64,000 nt of DNA from Thermoflexus hugenholtzii JAD2 (GTDB lineage: Bacteria; Chloroflexota; Anaerolineae; J036; Brachytrichaceae): assembly GCA_945877855.1 (NCBI GenBank), contig CAMDWA010000001.1, positions 1 to 64,000 of the forward strand. The letters are read 5' to 3'. Shown here piece after piece: positions 52,200 to 60,227 of this stretch. Both the position numbers and the translations under genes were made by a program. The notes under the pieces are model-generated. The model was not told where the DNA came from, ran no database searches, and worked only from the letters and a program-made list of their open reading frames with translations. Position 1 is the first letter of the stretch, and each line of letters opens with the position of its first letter.

Positions 52200-52271
52200 G
52201 TCGAACTCACGATCGCTTCGTGTTTGGATTGGGCAAAGCCCAATCCAAACACGAAGCGATCGTGAGTTCGG
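52200..52271. repeat. Longest palindrome of the GCCGAAAT family
   Basis: Arms of about 33 bp with outer TCGAACTCACGATCGCTTCG and a 3-nt centre AAA. It lies between the convergent gguB and MFS genes. Confidence 0.92.
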
Positions 52272-52294
52272 CGAAAATCTTCTTTTCCAAACGT

Positions 52295-53536
52295 CTATGC
52301 TGTCGCATTGATACGTCCTTCGCTGACGCGGCTAATAAAAATTGCGCCCAGCACCAAGGCCGCAATGCCAACATACCAAAGCATATGTGGGCCGCCCACA
52401 TCCATCAAATAGCCATAAAGCGGTGGCCCGATGATTTGTGAGATGGCGGTGGCGATGGCGTAAATACCGCTAAACAAGCCGATCTGGCGCAAGCTGGCGA
52501 ATTCTTGAAACAGCACCACGCCATTTACCAATACCAAGGCCCAACATGGTCCCATCACCCCCAATAAAATGGCAAAGGCCAAGATGCTGGTATTAAGCGC
52601 CCCGATGATATAAAGCGGGATGAGCAAGACAATGCCGATCATGATGGTGCGTTGCCGCCCCCATTTGGCCGCCGCGATGCCAGCGGGAACCGCCCCCACC
52701 AAATAAGACAATGCCAAAATGGCGGCGAAATTGGCCGCATCGCCGCCATTCATTTTGAGTGCAGTGGTAGCAAATGTCGTCCAAAATGATTCGATGGCAT
52801 TCCACGCCGACCAAGTGAACATCACCCCGATGAGAAATAAGATTGGGCTGCGTTGTGGCAATTTTACGAGAGTGCGAATGGCCGCGATGAGGCTCGGGGG
52901 CAGGTCGCCAGAAACATCATCGTGTTTGCCAATTTCGGCGATGTCGGGTTCTTTTACCCCGACCCGCATGACCAACGCCGCAATAACAAGCGTGAGCGAC
53001 ACCATGATAAAGGGGTATGACGGGTTGATTCGGTATAACTCGCCGCCGCCCAATAAGGCCACAATGGCCCCAATGCCTGCCATGAGGTCTGTGGTGCCGC
53101 TCACTTGCGAGCGCATCGATTTTGGAAAAAGGTCTGAAAAGAAGGAGACGAGCGGGGCGCGAAAGATGGTCATGCTAAAGTTCATGAGCAAGGCCGCGAT
53201 CACCAATGCCATCAACGAAACTTGGGCAAAGAGGGGCAAAATGAAGGTAAAAATCGCCGCCAAGGGCATTCCGACCAAAATGTAGGGCATACGCCGTCCC
53301 CATTTGCTGTGGGTTTGGTCGCTGCGTGCGCCCCAAAATGGCCCAATCGCCAGCCCCAAGAAATTATCGGTGGTCATAAGCAAGCCCACCAAAAACAAAT
53401 TGGGCACTATTTTGCCGCTGGCATCGGGTGCTTCGGTTAATTTGGCATACAGCAGCGGCATAAAAGCGTTATAGGTGGTCCAAATGGCTTGTAACGCAAA
53501 CCAGCCGACACCGATGGAGAAAATGGTCTTTTTCAT
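52295..53536 (-). CDS. MFS transporter (sugar/cation symporter-like)
   Basis: 413 residues from the ATG at 53536; the in-frame ATG at 53584 adds 16 residues without a plausible signal. About 12 transmembrane segments. The loop 2-3 motif GPFWGARSDQTHSKWGRRMP is typical of SLC45/GPH-like sugar symporters. A large cytoplasmic middle loop contains KEPDIAEIGKHDD. It probably moves a sugar or glycoside. Its stop faces the sugar ABC operon across the palindrome. Confidence 0.85.
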   Translation of the reverse strand: MKKTIFSIGVGWFALQAIWTTYNAFMPLLYAKLTEAPDASGKIVPNLFLVGLLMTTDNFLGLAIGPFWGARSDQTHSKWGRRMPYILVGMPLAAIFTFILPLFAQVSLMALVIAALLMNFSMTIFRAPLVSFFSDLFPKSMRSQVSGTTDLMAGIGAIVALLGGGELYRINPSYPFIMVSLTLVIAALVMRVGVKEPDIAEIGKHDDVSGDLPPSLIAAIRTLVKLPQRSPILFLIGVMFTWSAWNAIESFWTTFATTALKMNGGDAANFAAILALSYLVGAVPAGIAAAKWGRQRTIMIGIVLLIPLYIIGALNTSILAFAILLGVMGPCWALVLVNGVVLFQEFASLRQIGLFSGIYAIATAISQIIGPPLYGYLMDVGGPHMLWYVGIAALVLGAIFISRVSEGRINATA

Positions 53537-53600
53537 GAGAATACAACAATATGAACAAAGGTGAATGATAAACCAACTATGCATATTTTATAGGCTAGGT

Positions 53601-53635
53601 TAGAAATCGGGTTTCTTCAAGAACCCCGATTTCTA
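53601..53635. repeat. AGAAATCGGGTTTCT palindrome, copy 2
   Basis: TAGAAATCGGGTTTCT / AGAACCCCGATTTCTA, matching 13604-13636 with one mismatch per arm. It lies upstream of the PLP decarboxylase. Confidence 0.85.
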
Positions 53636-53655
53636 ATGGCCGCGACCGCTGCCTT

Positions 53656-53661
53656 TATACT
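53656..53661 (+). promoter_or_regulatory. -10 box giving a probable leaderless mRNA
   Basis: TATACT ends 6 nt before the ATG at 53668. No Shine-Dalgarno is present. Confidence 0.45.
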
Positions 53662-53667
53662 TTTAGC

Positions 53668-55101
53668 ATGAATCTCCCTCAACATGGCCTTGACCGCCAA
53701 ACCATTTTTGCAACCCTGCGCGCCTACAAACAACACGATGTTAATTGGCGCAGCGGCAAGTTATTGGCCGGGGTCTACGACCCGGGCGACGACAACGCCG
53801 CCACCATCAAAGAAGCCTATACCGAATTTTTGACCGAAAATGCGCTTTTTCTCAATTTTTACCCCAGCGTCATCCAGCTAGAAAATGACGTGACGCGCAT
53901 GGTCATCAATTTGCTGCAAGGCGATGCCAACGCGGTGGGCAATTGCACCAGTGGCGGTACTGAGAGCATTATGTTATCGGTCAAGGCGGCGCGAGATTGG
54001 GCGCGAGCCGAGCGCAAGATCACTGCCCCCGAAATGATTGTGCCGATTACGGCTCATGCCGCGTTTCACAAGGCCGCGCATTATTTGGGCTGCAAAATAA
54101 TCATCACGCCGGTCAACCCGCAGACCTTTCGCGCTGATGTCAACGCCATGCAGGCGGCCATCACCCCCAACACCATTTTGCTGGTTGGCAGTGCCCCCTG
54201 TTATGCCCAAGGTGTCATCGACCCGATTGGCGAGATTGCGGCTTTGGCTCAATCGCACAAAATCTTGTGTCATGTCGATGCTTGTGTCGGGGGCATCCAC
54301 CTTTCCATTATGCGCAAATTAGGCTATCCGTTGCCTGCTTTCGACTTCAGCGTGCCGGGGGTCACGAGCATCAGCACCGATATGCATAAATATGGCTATG
54401 CTGCCAAAAATATTTCGGTTGCCATGTTTCGGCATGACCATTTGCGCAAATTTGCCATGTTTGCCTGTGCCAATACCGCTAGCTATGCCGTGCTTAACCC
54501 AAGTGTGCTTAGCACCCGCAGTGCTGGGCCAATGGCGGGCGCGTGGGCGGCGCTCATGTCATTTGGCGAGGCGGGCTATGCCGATATGGTGCAGCGGGTG
54601 CAAACTTGCACCGCTGACATGATCGCTGCCGTCAACGCAACCCCGGGTCTACGTATTTTGGGCCAACCTGCCATGAGCATGTTTGCCATTGCCAGTGACG
54701 AAATCAATATTTTTGATTTAGATGACGAAATGGCGGCGCGAGGTTGGATGTTACAACCTCAATTTAGCACGCCTGACCTGCCAGCAAATTTACACGCTGG
54801 GGTGCATTGGGGCAATGTGGCACACGTTGGCGCGTTTGCTGCCGATTTGCAGGCTGCTGTATCGGCTTGTCGCGCCAAGGCCGTCACGACTGAGGCCGCG
54901 CATGGGCTAAAAAATCAGGTTTTGCAGCTATTACAACAACCGCTTTCGCCGCAAGTATTTGGGCAATTGTTGCAATTGGGCGGGTTAACCCCGGGTCAAT
55001 TGCCAACTGGCTTTGGGCGCATCAATACGGTGCTTGACATGTTGCCGCGTGATTTGGTAAATGTGTTGTTGGTTGAATATATGAACAGTATTTATCGTTA
55101 G
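53668..55101 (+). CDS. Group II PLP-dependent decarboxylase / sphingosine-phosphate-lyase-like protein
   Basis: 477 residues. The PLP lysine is in STDMHKYGYAAKNIS (about residue 245). The upstream DACVGG Asp contacts the pyridine nitrogen, and NCTSGGTESIMLSVKAARDW binds phosphate. The DMHKYGYAxK pattern favours the sphinganine-1-phosphate aldolase branch over glutamate decarboxylase. The last about 70 residues (after AVSACRAKAV) are extra and helical. The substrate may be an amino acid or a long-chain-base phosphate. Confidence 0.85.
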   Translation: MNLPQHGLDRQTIFATLRAYKQHDVNWRSGKLLAGVYDPGDDNAATIKEAYTEFLTENALFLNFYPSVIQLENDVTRMVINLLQGDANAVGNCTSGGTESIMLSVKAARDWARAERKITAPEMIVPITAHAAFHKAAHYLGCKIIITPVNPQTFRADVNAMQAAITPNTILLVGSAPCYAQGVIDPIGEIAALAQSHKILCHVDACVGGIHLSIMRKLGYPLPAFDFSVPGVTSISTDMHKYGYAAKNISVAMFRHDHLRKFAMFACANTASYAVLNPSVLSTRSAGPMAGAWAALMSFGEAGYADMVQRVQTCTADMIAAVNATPGLRILGQPAMSMFAIASDEINIFDLDDEMAARGWMLQPQFSTPDLPANLHAGVHWGNVAHVGAFAADLQAAVSACRAKAVTTEAAHGLKNQVLQLLQQPLSPQVFGQLLQLGGLTPGQLPTGFGRINTVLDMLPRDLVNVLLVEYMNSIYR

Positions 55102-55168
55102 ATTGTTCGGCATGATGTTTTTTAATGCTAAACATCCGTCATATTGGGTAATTAAAAAAGATTTGGTA

Positions 55169-55174
55169 TATAAT
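55169..55174 (+). promoter_or_regulatory. -10 box of the tRNA-Gly gene
   Basis: TATAAT, 10 nt before the mature tRNA 5' end. No clear -35 at standard spacing. Confidence 0.55.
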
Positions 55175-55184
55175 TGTTCCCATT

Positions 55185-55256
55185 GCGGGTGTAGCTGAGC
55201 GGTACAGCGTCTGCCTTCCAAGCAGAAGACCACGGGTTCAAATCCCGTCGCCCGCT
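55185..55256 (+). tRNA. tRNA-Gly (anticodon TCC)
   Basis: 72 nt. The acceptor stem GCGGGTG pairs with CGCCCGC, discriminator T. The D arm is GCTGAGCGGTACAGC. The anticodon stem-loop is CTGCCTTCCAAGCAG, the T arm ACGGGTTCAAATCCCGT. The 3' CCA is not encoded. A run of eight T directly follows (from 55256) and would terminate transcription. Confidence 0.95.
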
Positions 55257-55305
55257 TTTTTTATTTTTCATCACAGGCTCGTCTAGTAATTTAGCAATTA
55301 GGCGC

Positions 55306-55581
55306 TTAGAACAAATCGCTATGTGTGCCAGTTCGTGAAACAACAAGCACAATATTTTCGTTGTCTAGTTGGTAAATCAGCAACCAATCGGGTTCAATAT
55401 GGCATTCTCTAAATCCTAAATAATTGCCACTAAGCGCATGATCTCGATATTTGGGGGCAAGCACAACATCATTAGCAAGCCATTCAACCACCTCAACCAA
55501 TTTGTGCATTTCTTTACCTTGCTTTTTCATCCGCTTTAGATCGCGCCGAAAGCGTGAGGTGTAGAAGATTTCTCTGCTCAT
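55306..55581 (-). CDS. yafQ: YafQ-type mRNA interferase toxin
   Basis: 91 residues of the RelE/ParE superfamily. Diagnostic YafQ segments are RDHALSGNYLGFRECHIEPD, WLLIYQ and RTGTHSDLF at the C-terminus. The His in RDH, the Asp in EPDW and the final His-x-Asp are the usual catalytic set. It cleaves mRNA on the ribosome when freed from its antitoxin. It overlaps the antitoxin stop by 4 bp (start at 55581, stop at 55578). Confidence 0.92.
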   Translation of the reverse strand: MSREIFYTSRFRRDLKRMKKQGKEMHKLVEVVEWLANDVVLAPKYRDHALSGNYLGFRECHIEPDWLLIYQLDNENIVLVVSRTGTHSDLF

Positions 55582-55865
55582 AACACATCGTCATCATCAG
55601 CTTGATCCAAATCGAGGGATGCCATCATTTCATTTACATGATGAAATGGGCCAATTAGCCCCACTTTGTTTTGAACATCATTTAACACTTTTCGGGTCTC
55701 AGCATTGGGCACACGTAAATCAAATGGAATTGCCTGCTCAGCAACCACTCGCCGCATAAACAAACGTAATGCCTCGGCGCTGCTCAACCCAATTTTGTCA
55801 AGGGTTGATTCGAATTGTTGTTTTAGATCAGGGGAAACGCGAATATGGAAAGATGCACTGCTCAT
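55578..55865 (-). CDS. RelB/DinJ-type antitoxin
   Basis: 95 residues from the ATG at 55865; an in-frame start at 55883 lies inside the operator and is rejected. The N-terminal ribbon-helix-helix SSASFHIRVSPDLKQQFEST and LSSAEALRLFMRRV bind DNA. The C-terminal half neutralises YafQ. It is longer than most DinJ (about 86 residues). Confidence 0.88.
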   Translation of the reverse strand: MSSASFHIRVSPDLKQQFESTLDKIGLSSAEALRLFMRRVVAEQAIPFDLRVPNAETRKVLNDVQNKVGLIGPFHHVNEMMASLDLDQADDDDVL

Positions 55866-55871
55866 ATCAAG

Positions 55872-55894
55872 ATTGTATACCAATTGGTAACAAT
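55872..55894 (-). promoter_or_regulatory. Toxin-antitoxin operator overlapping -10
   Basis: Near-perfect palindrome ATTGTtACCAATTGGTatACAAT read on the minus strand. Its last six bases TACAAT (55877-55872) look like a -10 box, just 6 nt before the ATG at 55865, so autorepression of a leaderless message is likely. Confidence 0.65.
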
Positions 55895-55919
55895 AGGCGG
55901 CAATTGGGTTGCAGTTTTT

Positions 55920-56438
55920 TTATTTCAGCGCCTGATCACAAGCGTGACGAACGCCGCAGGTGGCGCAACGCCAAGGCTCGGCGTGATTGCGATTAGCATC
56001 CTCGGCCTCTAGCGAATCTCGCATTTCGGCGATGATGTCGAGCAATTGGGCTTCAAGTGCGTTGTCGTAGTCAACGGCAAATTGCTGGTCGGCATATTTG
56101 ATGATGCCGTAGCTGGGCCGCGTGCCGTAATTTTCTTCAATCAACAGACAATAGGTTGCCAATTGCAGCACATGCCCCAAACGCGGCCTGCCGTCACGTG
56201 GGGCGTTCGACGACTTTAACTCAATCGGCACAATATTCTCGCCATCGTTGATGAGGTAATCGGGCTTGCCAGTCACGCCGTGCTGGCGTGAGAACAAGGC
56301 TTGTTCGTTACGTTGCCAGCTGCTCGTGTCGCTGTAAATCAGCCGCCCACTTGGCAGCCCGCTCTCCTGCTGCGTCCGCCGTGACCACATCCACAGCAGC
56401 AATGCAAAAATGAGCGGAATGAGGATTAATGGGAAATA
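55920..56438 (-). CDS. Cas4-like PD-(D/E)xK nuclease with N-terminal membrane anchor
   Basis: About 160-172 residues; the start is uncertain. The first clear frame position is TTG at 56402, but in-frame sequence upstream encodes ILIPLIFALLLW, making a good transmembrane helix, so a non-ATG start further up (to about 56438) is likely. Nuclease core: GKPDYL (Asp), IVPIELKSS (ExK) and QLATYCLLIEE (motif IV Gln). The C-terminal CATCGVRHAC has three cysteines, and the N-terminal fourth cysteine of Fe-S Cas4 is not seen. No cas genes or CRISPR are nearby. Confidence 0.7.
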   Translation of the reverse strand, partial: YFPLILIPLIFALLLWMWSRRTQQESGLPSGRLIYSDTSSWQRNEQALFSRQHGVTGKPDYLINDGENIVPIELKSSNAPRDGRPRLGHVLQLATYCLLIEENYGTRPSYGIIKYADQQFAVDYDNALEAQLLDIIAEMRDSLEAEDANRNHAEPWRCATCGVRHACDQALK

Positions 56439-56502
56439 ATTAATGGTTAATGGTTAATGGTTAATGGTTAACCATTGATCATTAACCATTAACCATTAAT
56501 TT
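56436..56502. repeat. Inverted heptamer-repeat hairpin (GGTTAAT)
   Basis: ATGGTTA units in tandem, then their complement TAACCAT after a 2-3 nt GATC centre. It lies between the Cas4-like gene and proS. Confidence 0.9.
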
Positions 56503-57931
56503 AGTATGCGCGTGCAAAAATGGCGCGTTCGCGGGTAGGTTGGCCGGTGATGATGCACTTGCGTTCGATGCCGTCTTGCTCGAGCGGGAAGTTGCGGTTG
56601 GTGGCCTTGGTTTCTTCTTTGATCTTGGCATCGACTGCTGGATCATCGATGACGGGTGCGAGCACCCAGCCGTCTTCTACCGCCGCCTTTAGCTCGTCGT
56701 AGCTGTTGACTTCACGAATATTGGCTTTTTGGAACGCTTCGGCCTGCGCAAGTAGATTGGCCTGAATCTCGTCCATCAATTTTTTGATGGTATCGGCCAA
56801 GCCATCACGGCTGACGATGGTCTTGCCAGGTTTGCCGGGGATATCGCGGCGTGCTAGCAACACGCTGTTGTTTTGAATATCGCGTGGGCCAATTTCAACC
56901 CGTACCGGAATGCCGCGCATTTCGCAATCATAGAATTTTGCGCCCGGCGTGTCTTCGCGATCATCAAGCTTGACCCGAATGCCGGCTGCCTTGAGGGTCT
57001 TGAATACATCATCGGCGACCGCCATCACGCCCACTTTTTCTTCTGGCTTCTTGTAAATGGGCACAATCATGGCCTGGATGGGCGCAATTTTGGGCGGCAA
57101 GCGCAGGCCGATATCATCGCCATGCACCATAATCACTGCGCCGGTTAAACGCCAGCTTAGCCCCCAACTTGTCGTCCAGCAAAATTTCTCGGTGTTATCG
57201 CGGTCCAAAAACTTCATTTCAAAGGCTTTGGCAAAATTTTGGCCTAGGTCGTGGCTGGTGGCAGATTGCAAGGCTTTTTTATCGCCCATCATGCCTTCAA
57301 TGCTAAAGGTGTTGTCGGCCCCAGCAAAGCGCTCGCTCTTGCTCTTGCGGCCTTTGATAGTGGGCAAGGCGCAATCGGCCATGGCATGTTCGTGATACAC
57401 CTCTAACATCCGCATCACTTCTTCCATGCTTTCTTCGTGATTGGCGTGGGCGGTGTGGCCCTCTTGCCAATAAAATTCCATCGTGCGCAAAAAGGGCTTG
57501 GTGCGTTTTTCCCAGCGCACCACGCTATTCCATTGGTTAATCAGCACCGGCAAATCGCGATAGCTCTTAATCCATTGGGCATACATATAGCCGATGATGG
57601 TTTCGCTGGTCGGGCGCACCACCAATGGCTCTTCGAGTTGCTCGCCGCCGCCGACCGTGACCACCGCCAATTCGGGCGAAAACCCCTCGACGTGATGTGC
57701 TTCTTTTTGCAAAAAGCTCATCGGAATAAACAGTGGAAAGGCGGCGTTGCTGTGACCGGTGTCTTTAAACCGGCGGTCGAGCAGGTCGCGCATATTTTCA
57801 TACAAGGTCCAGCCATAGGGCTTGACCACAATGCAGCCGCGCACGGGTGCATAATCGGCCATATCGGCCTCGCGGATGACATCGAGATACCATTCGCTAT
57901 AGTCTGTGGAACGTGGAGTGATTTTTCCCAT
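56501..57931 (-). CDS. proS: Prolyl-tRNA synthetase, ThrRS-like (archaeal/eukaryal) type
   Basis: 476 residues from the ATG at 57931; a TTG at 57940 is a less likely start. It attaches proline to tRNA-Pro. Class II motifs include RPTSETIIGYMYAQWI, the motif 2 RWEKRTKPFLRTMEFYWQEG and motif 3 around GLRLPPKIAP. It ends CIITGQPTRERAIFARAY, with the C-terminal tyrosine typical of this subtype, and lacks the INS editing domain of the bacterial type. Confidence 0.95.
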   Translation of the reverse strand: MGKITPRSTDYSEWYLDVIREADMADYAPVRGCIVVKPYGWTLYENMRDLLDRRFKDTGHSNAAFPLFIPMSFLQKEAHHVEGFSPELAVVTVGGGEQLEEPLVVRPTSETIIGYMYAQWIKSYRDLPVLINQWNSVVRWEKRTKPFLRTMEFYWQEGHTAHANHEESMEEVMRMLEVYHEHAMADCALPTIKGRKSKSERFAGADNTFSIEGMMGDKKALQSATSHDLGQNFAKAFEMKFLDRDNTEKFCWTTSWGLSWRLTGAVIMVHGDDIGLRLPPKIAPIQAMIVPIYKKPEEKVGVMAVADDVFKTLKAAGIRVKLDDREDTPGAKFYDCEMRGIPVRVEIGPRDIQNNSVLLARRDIPGKPGKTIVSRDGLADTIKKLMDEIQANLLAQAEAFQKANIREVNSYDELKAAVEDGWVLAPVIDDPAVDAKIKEETKATNRNFPLEQDGIERKCIITGQPTRERAIFARAY

Positions 57932-57942
57932 CTTTATCAATT

Positions 57943-58228
57943 ACGAATTACGAATTATGAATTACAAATTGCGAATTATGAATGATTTAGGACATTCAGA
58001 AAAAATAAACTTCCAATTCTCCGTTGTTTCCGTATCTCCGTGATCCAAACGCTATGGATTGCGGAAATACGGAAACAACGCAGAATCGAAGATAGGTTTT
58101 AAAGACTAATTTTTATTTTTATTTCTTCTGAATGGCCTTATGAATTATGAATTGACAGCATGAAGACATGACTTGGCCTCACTAAAGGCTGAACCTGTAA
58201 TTCGTAATTTGTAATTTACATTTTTGAA
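57943..58228. repeat. Nested palindrome: heptamer arms enclosing a second hairpin
   Basis: Outer arms are ACGAATT-type heptamers at 57943-57984 and AATTCGTAATTTGTAATT at 58199-58216. Inside lies a separate inverted repeat from CATTCAGAAAAAATAAA (57993) to its complement ending CTTCTGAATG (58134), whose core TCCGTTGTTTCCGTATCTCC pairs with the segment at 58061-58080. No coding potential. Confidence 0.8.
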
Positions 58229-58241
58229 TTATCCCGCGAAA

Positions 58242-58790
58242 TTACAATTGTTTTCGCATTTTCCATTCATGCGAAACGACCTCAATACGTTCTTCGTTTA
58301 AAATTGCGTCATCAGGGGTTTGGCTGGTGGGCTTTAGGTAGCTCCAGCGGTTCTCAAATTCACCGACGGCAGCATAACCAAGCCGCTCATACAAACGTTT
58401 GGCGGCGATATTATCACGCTCAACATCCAATTCGGCCCAGCCAAAGCCACGCCCGCGCAACACATTTTCGGCAGCACCGATCAATTGTGTGCCGATGCCC
58501 AAATTTTGCAGCGGCAGCAATACTCGCAACGCCCACAATACCCCGATCTGCTGCTCACGTTGTTTATAAAGGTCGATCCACACTTGCCCAATTGGAAAAT
58601 CATTAAGCATGGCGTTCAACATAACAACATCGCTCATTTGTTGGCGTGTAAATGCATGTTCAATGAGATGGCGATATTCGGTGAGTGCTCCGAACCATTC
58701 TAAATTTCGCACATCTTCGACGCGACACACTTGAATGGTTATATTTGCAGTGATAGAGAATGTGGGAACGATGACGGCGTCCATTTTCAA
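58242..58790 (-). CDS. GNAT family N-acetyltransferase
   Basis: 182 residues. The acetyl-CoA site is seen as VLLPLQNLGIGTQLIGAAE (motif A, Q/RxxGxG/A) and the C-terminal NIAAKRLYERLGYA motif B. The ATG at 58790 overlaps the HMGR stop (ATGA, 58787-58790), so it is translationally coupled to it. The second ATG at 58784 is an alternative. The substrate is unknown. Confidence 0.88.
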   Translation of the reverse strand: MKMDAVIVPTFSITANITIQVCRVEDVRNLEWFGALTEYRHLIEHAFTRQQMSDVVMLNAMLNDFPIGQVWIDLYKQREQQIGVLWALRVLLPLQNLGIGTQLIGAAENVLRGRGFGWAELDVERDNIAAKRLYERLGYAAVGEFENRWSYLKPTSQTPDDAILNEERIEVVSHEWKMRKQL

Positions 58791-60070
58791 TTTTGCATTT
58801 TAAACGCTAAATTTGCCAACAGTGTTTGCGCTCGCTCTAAGCGCACTTGTTTTTCGGCAATGAGTTGCTCGGCGATGCGATCAATATTCACCCCGCTGGC
58901 CCCTGCGGCAATGGCAACTTGGCGGGCGTGCAGCGACATATGCCCACGCTGAATGCCTTCGGCGGCTAATGCCCGAATGGCCGCTAAATTTTGCGCCAAC
59001 CCGACACACACAATCACTTCGGCCAACTCACGCGCCGTTTGAACCCCCATCAGCCGTAGCGCCACTTGGGCACTGGGGTGCACCCGTGTGGCCCCGCCCA
59101 CAATGCCAACTGCCATTGGTAAATGAATTTCGCCATGCAAAAAGGTTTGGTCAGCAGAAATGCGCCAGCGCGTCATCGAGGCATATTGCCCGTTGCGGGC
59201 GGCGTAGGCATGGGCAGCAGCTTCAACCGCCCGCCAGTCGTTGCCAGTGGCAAGCACCACCGCATCAATCCCATTCATTACGCCCTTGTTGTGGGTGGTG
59301 GCGCGGTATGGGTCATTTTCGGCGAACAAACTGGCTTCGACGATACGCTGTGCCAGCGTCAAGCCATCCATTTGGGGCGTGGTTAGGGCCGTGATTGGCA
59401 CATTGCAGGTGGCCGAGGCCATACGCCGGTCATTCAGATTTGACAAAATTCGCAAATTGACCCGTCCGCCCGTCAGTTGCTCAATTTGGGGGGCCAAAGC
59501 CTCGCAAGCCGTGTTGATTAAATTGGCCCCCATGGCATCGCCGCAGTGATACAACACATGCACGATCAAAAATTGGGGAGTGGAGATTGCGTGTTGTGCG
59601 GTGTGAATTGGAATGTGGCGTATTTCGAGGTCGATGGCCTTGGCGTGTTTGCTGATGGTGCTGGGGTTTTGGGTATTAAGCCAATTTAGCAAATAGGGGC
59701 TGGCTTGGTGAAGGTTGGCTGTGGCTGCGGCGAGGTCAGCAAGATCGAGCACTTGAATTTGCCCAATCATGATTGGCTCGGTGCTGCTGGCCGTAAAGCC
59801 GCCACCGCCCCGCGCTAATTTTGCGGCAAAGCCACAGGCCGCCACCACCGATGGTTCTTCAACCACCATTGGAATGGGCACTGTGCGCCCGTTAATTACA
59901 AAATTTTCGGCCACACCCATCGGCAACGCAAAGGTCGAGATGGCGTTTTCGATCATGTGATCAGCCATGTCGAGTGAAAGCCCAGTTTGTAATGCAGCTT
60001 GGTCAGTTAAATTGATGCCGAGCAAGTTGGGGCGTTCGTTTATTGCGACATCACGAAGTTTTTTAGACAT
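58787..60070 (-). CDS. mvaA: Hydroxymethylglutaryl-CoA reductase, class II (degradative type)
   Basis: 427 residues, typical of class II. Catalytic residues are visible: Glu in VEEPSVVAACG, Lys in THNKGVMNGID, Asp in ATGNDW and His in MSLHARQVA. DAMGANLINTACE is the cofactor-domain motif. It interconverts HMG-CoA and mevalonate with NAD(H) or NADP(H). Direction in vivo (mevalonate synthesis or degradation) is not decidable here. It is co-transcribed with the GNAT gene. Confidence 0.93.
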   Translation of the reverse strand: MSKKLRDVAINERPNLLGINLTDQAALQTGLSLDMADHMIENAISTFALPMGVAENFVINGRTVPIPMVVEEPSVVAACGFAAKLARGGGGFTASSTEPIMIGQIQVLDLADLAAATANLHQASPYLLNWLNTQNPSTISKHAKAIDLEIRHIPIHTAQHAISTPQFLIVHVLYHCGDAMGANLINTACEALAPQIEQLTGGRVNLRILSNLNDRRMASATCNVPITALTTPQMDGLTLAQRIVEASLFAENDPYRATTHNKGVMNGIDAVVLATGNDWRAVEAAAHAYAARNGQYASMTRWRISADQTFLHGEIHLPMAVGIVGGATRVHPSAQVALRLMGVQTARELAEVIVCVGLAQNLAAIRALAAEGIQRGHMSLHARQVAIAAGASGVNIDRIAEQLIAEKQVRLERAQTLLANLAFKMQN

Positions 60071-60086
60071 TTAACCCTATTAAAAT

Positions 60087-60141
60087 GCCGCGATCACGAT
60101 CCCTGCTCAAACTACGCTTGAGCAGGGATCGTGATTGCGGC
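60087..60141. repeat. Palindrome of the GCCGAAAT family
   Basis: GCCGCGATCACGATCCCTGC and complement with an ACTACGC centre, between the HMGR start and the RRM stop. Confidence 0.9.
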
Positions 60142-60177
60142 GAAAACTGTTTTAAGCGCTGCGCCTAAGGGAAAATA

Positions 60178-60216
60178 AAAAAATCTCGCTTTCATTGAAG
60201 AAAGCGAGGCTTTTTG
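60178..60216. terminator. Bidirectional rho-independent terminator
   Basis: CTCGCTTTC / GAAAGCGAG stem with an ATTGAA-type loop, A-run on the left and T-run on the right. It serves the minus-strand RRM gene at 60228. Confidence 0.85.
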
Positions 60217-60227
60217 GCTCGATTTAA

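Noticed and set aside
55920-56402. Type IV or I CRISPR adaptation gene (cas4)
   Set aside because: Core fold fits Cas4-like nucleases, but there is no cas1, cas2 or array, and the membrane helix and missing cysteine point to a stand-alone homologue.
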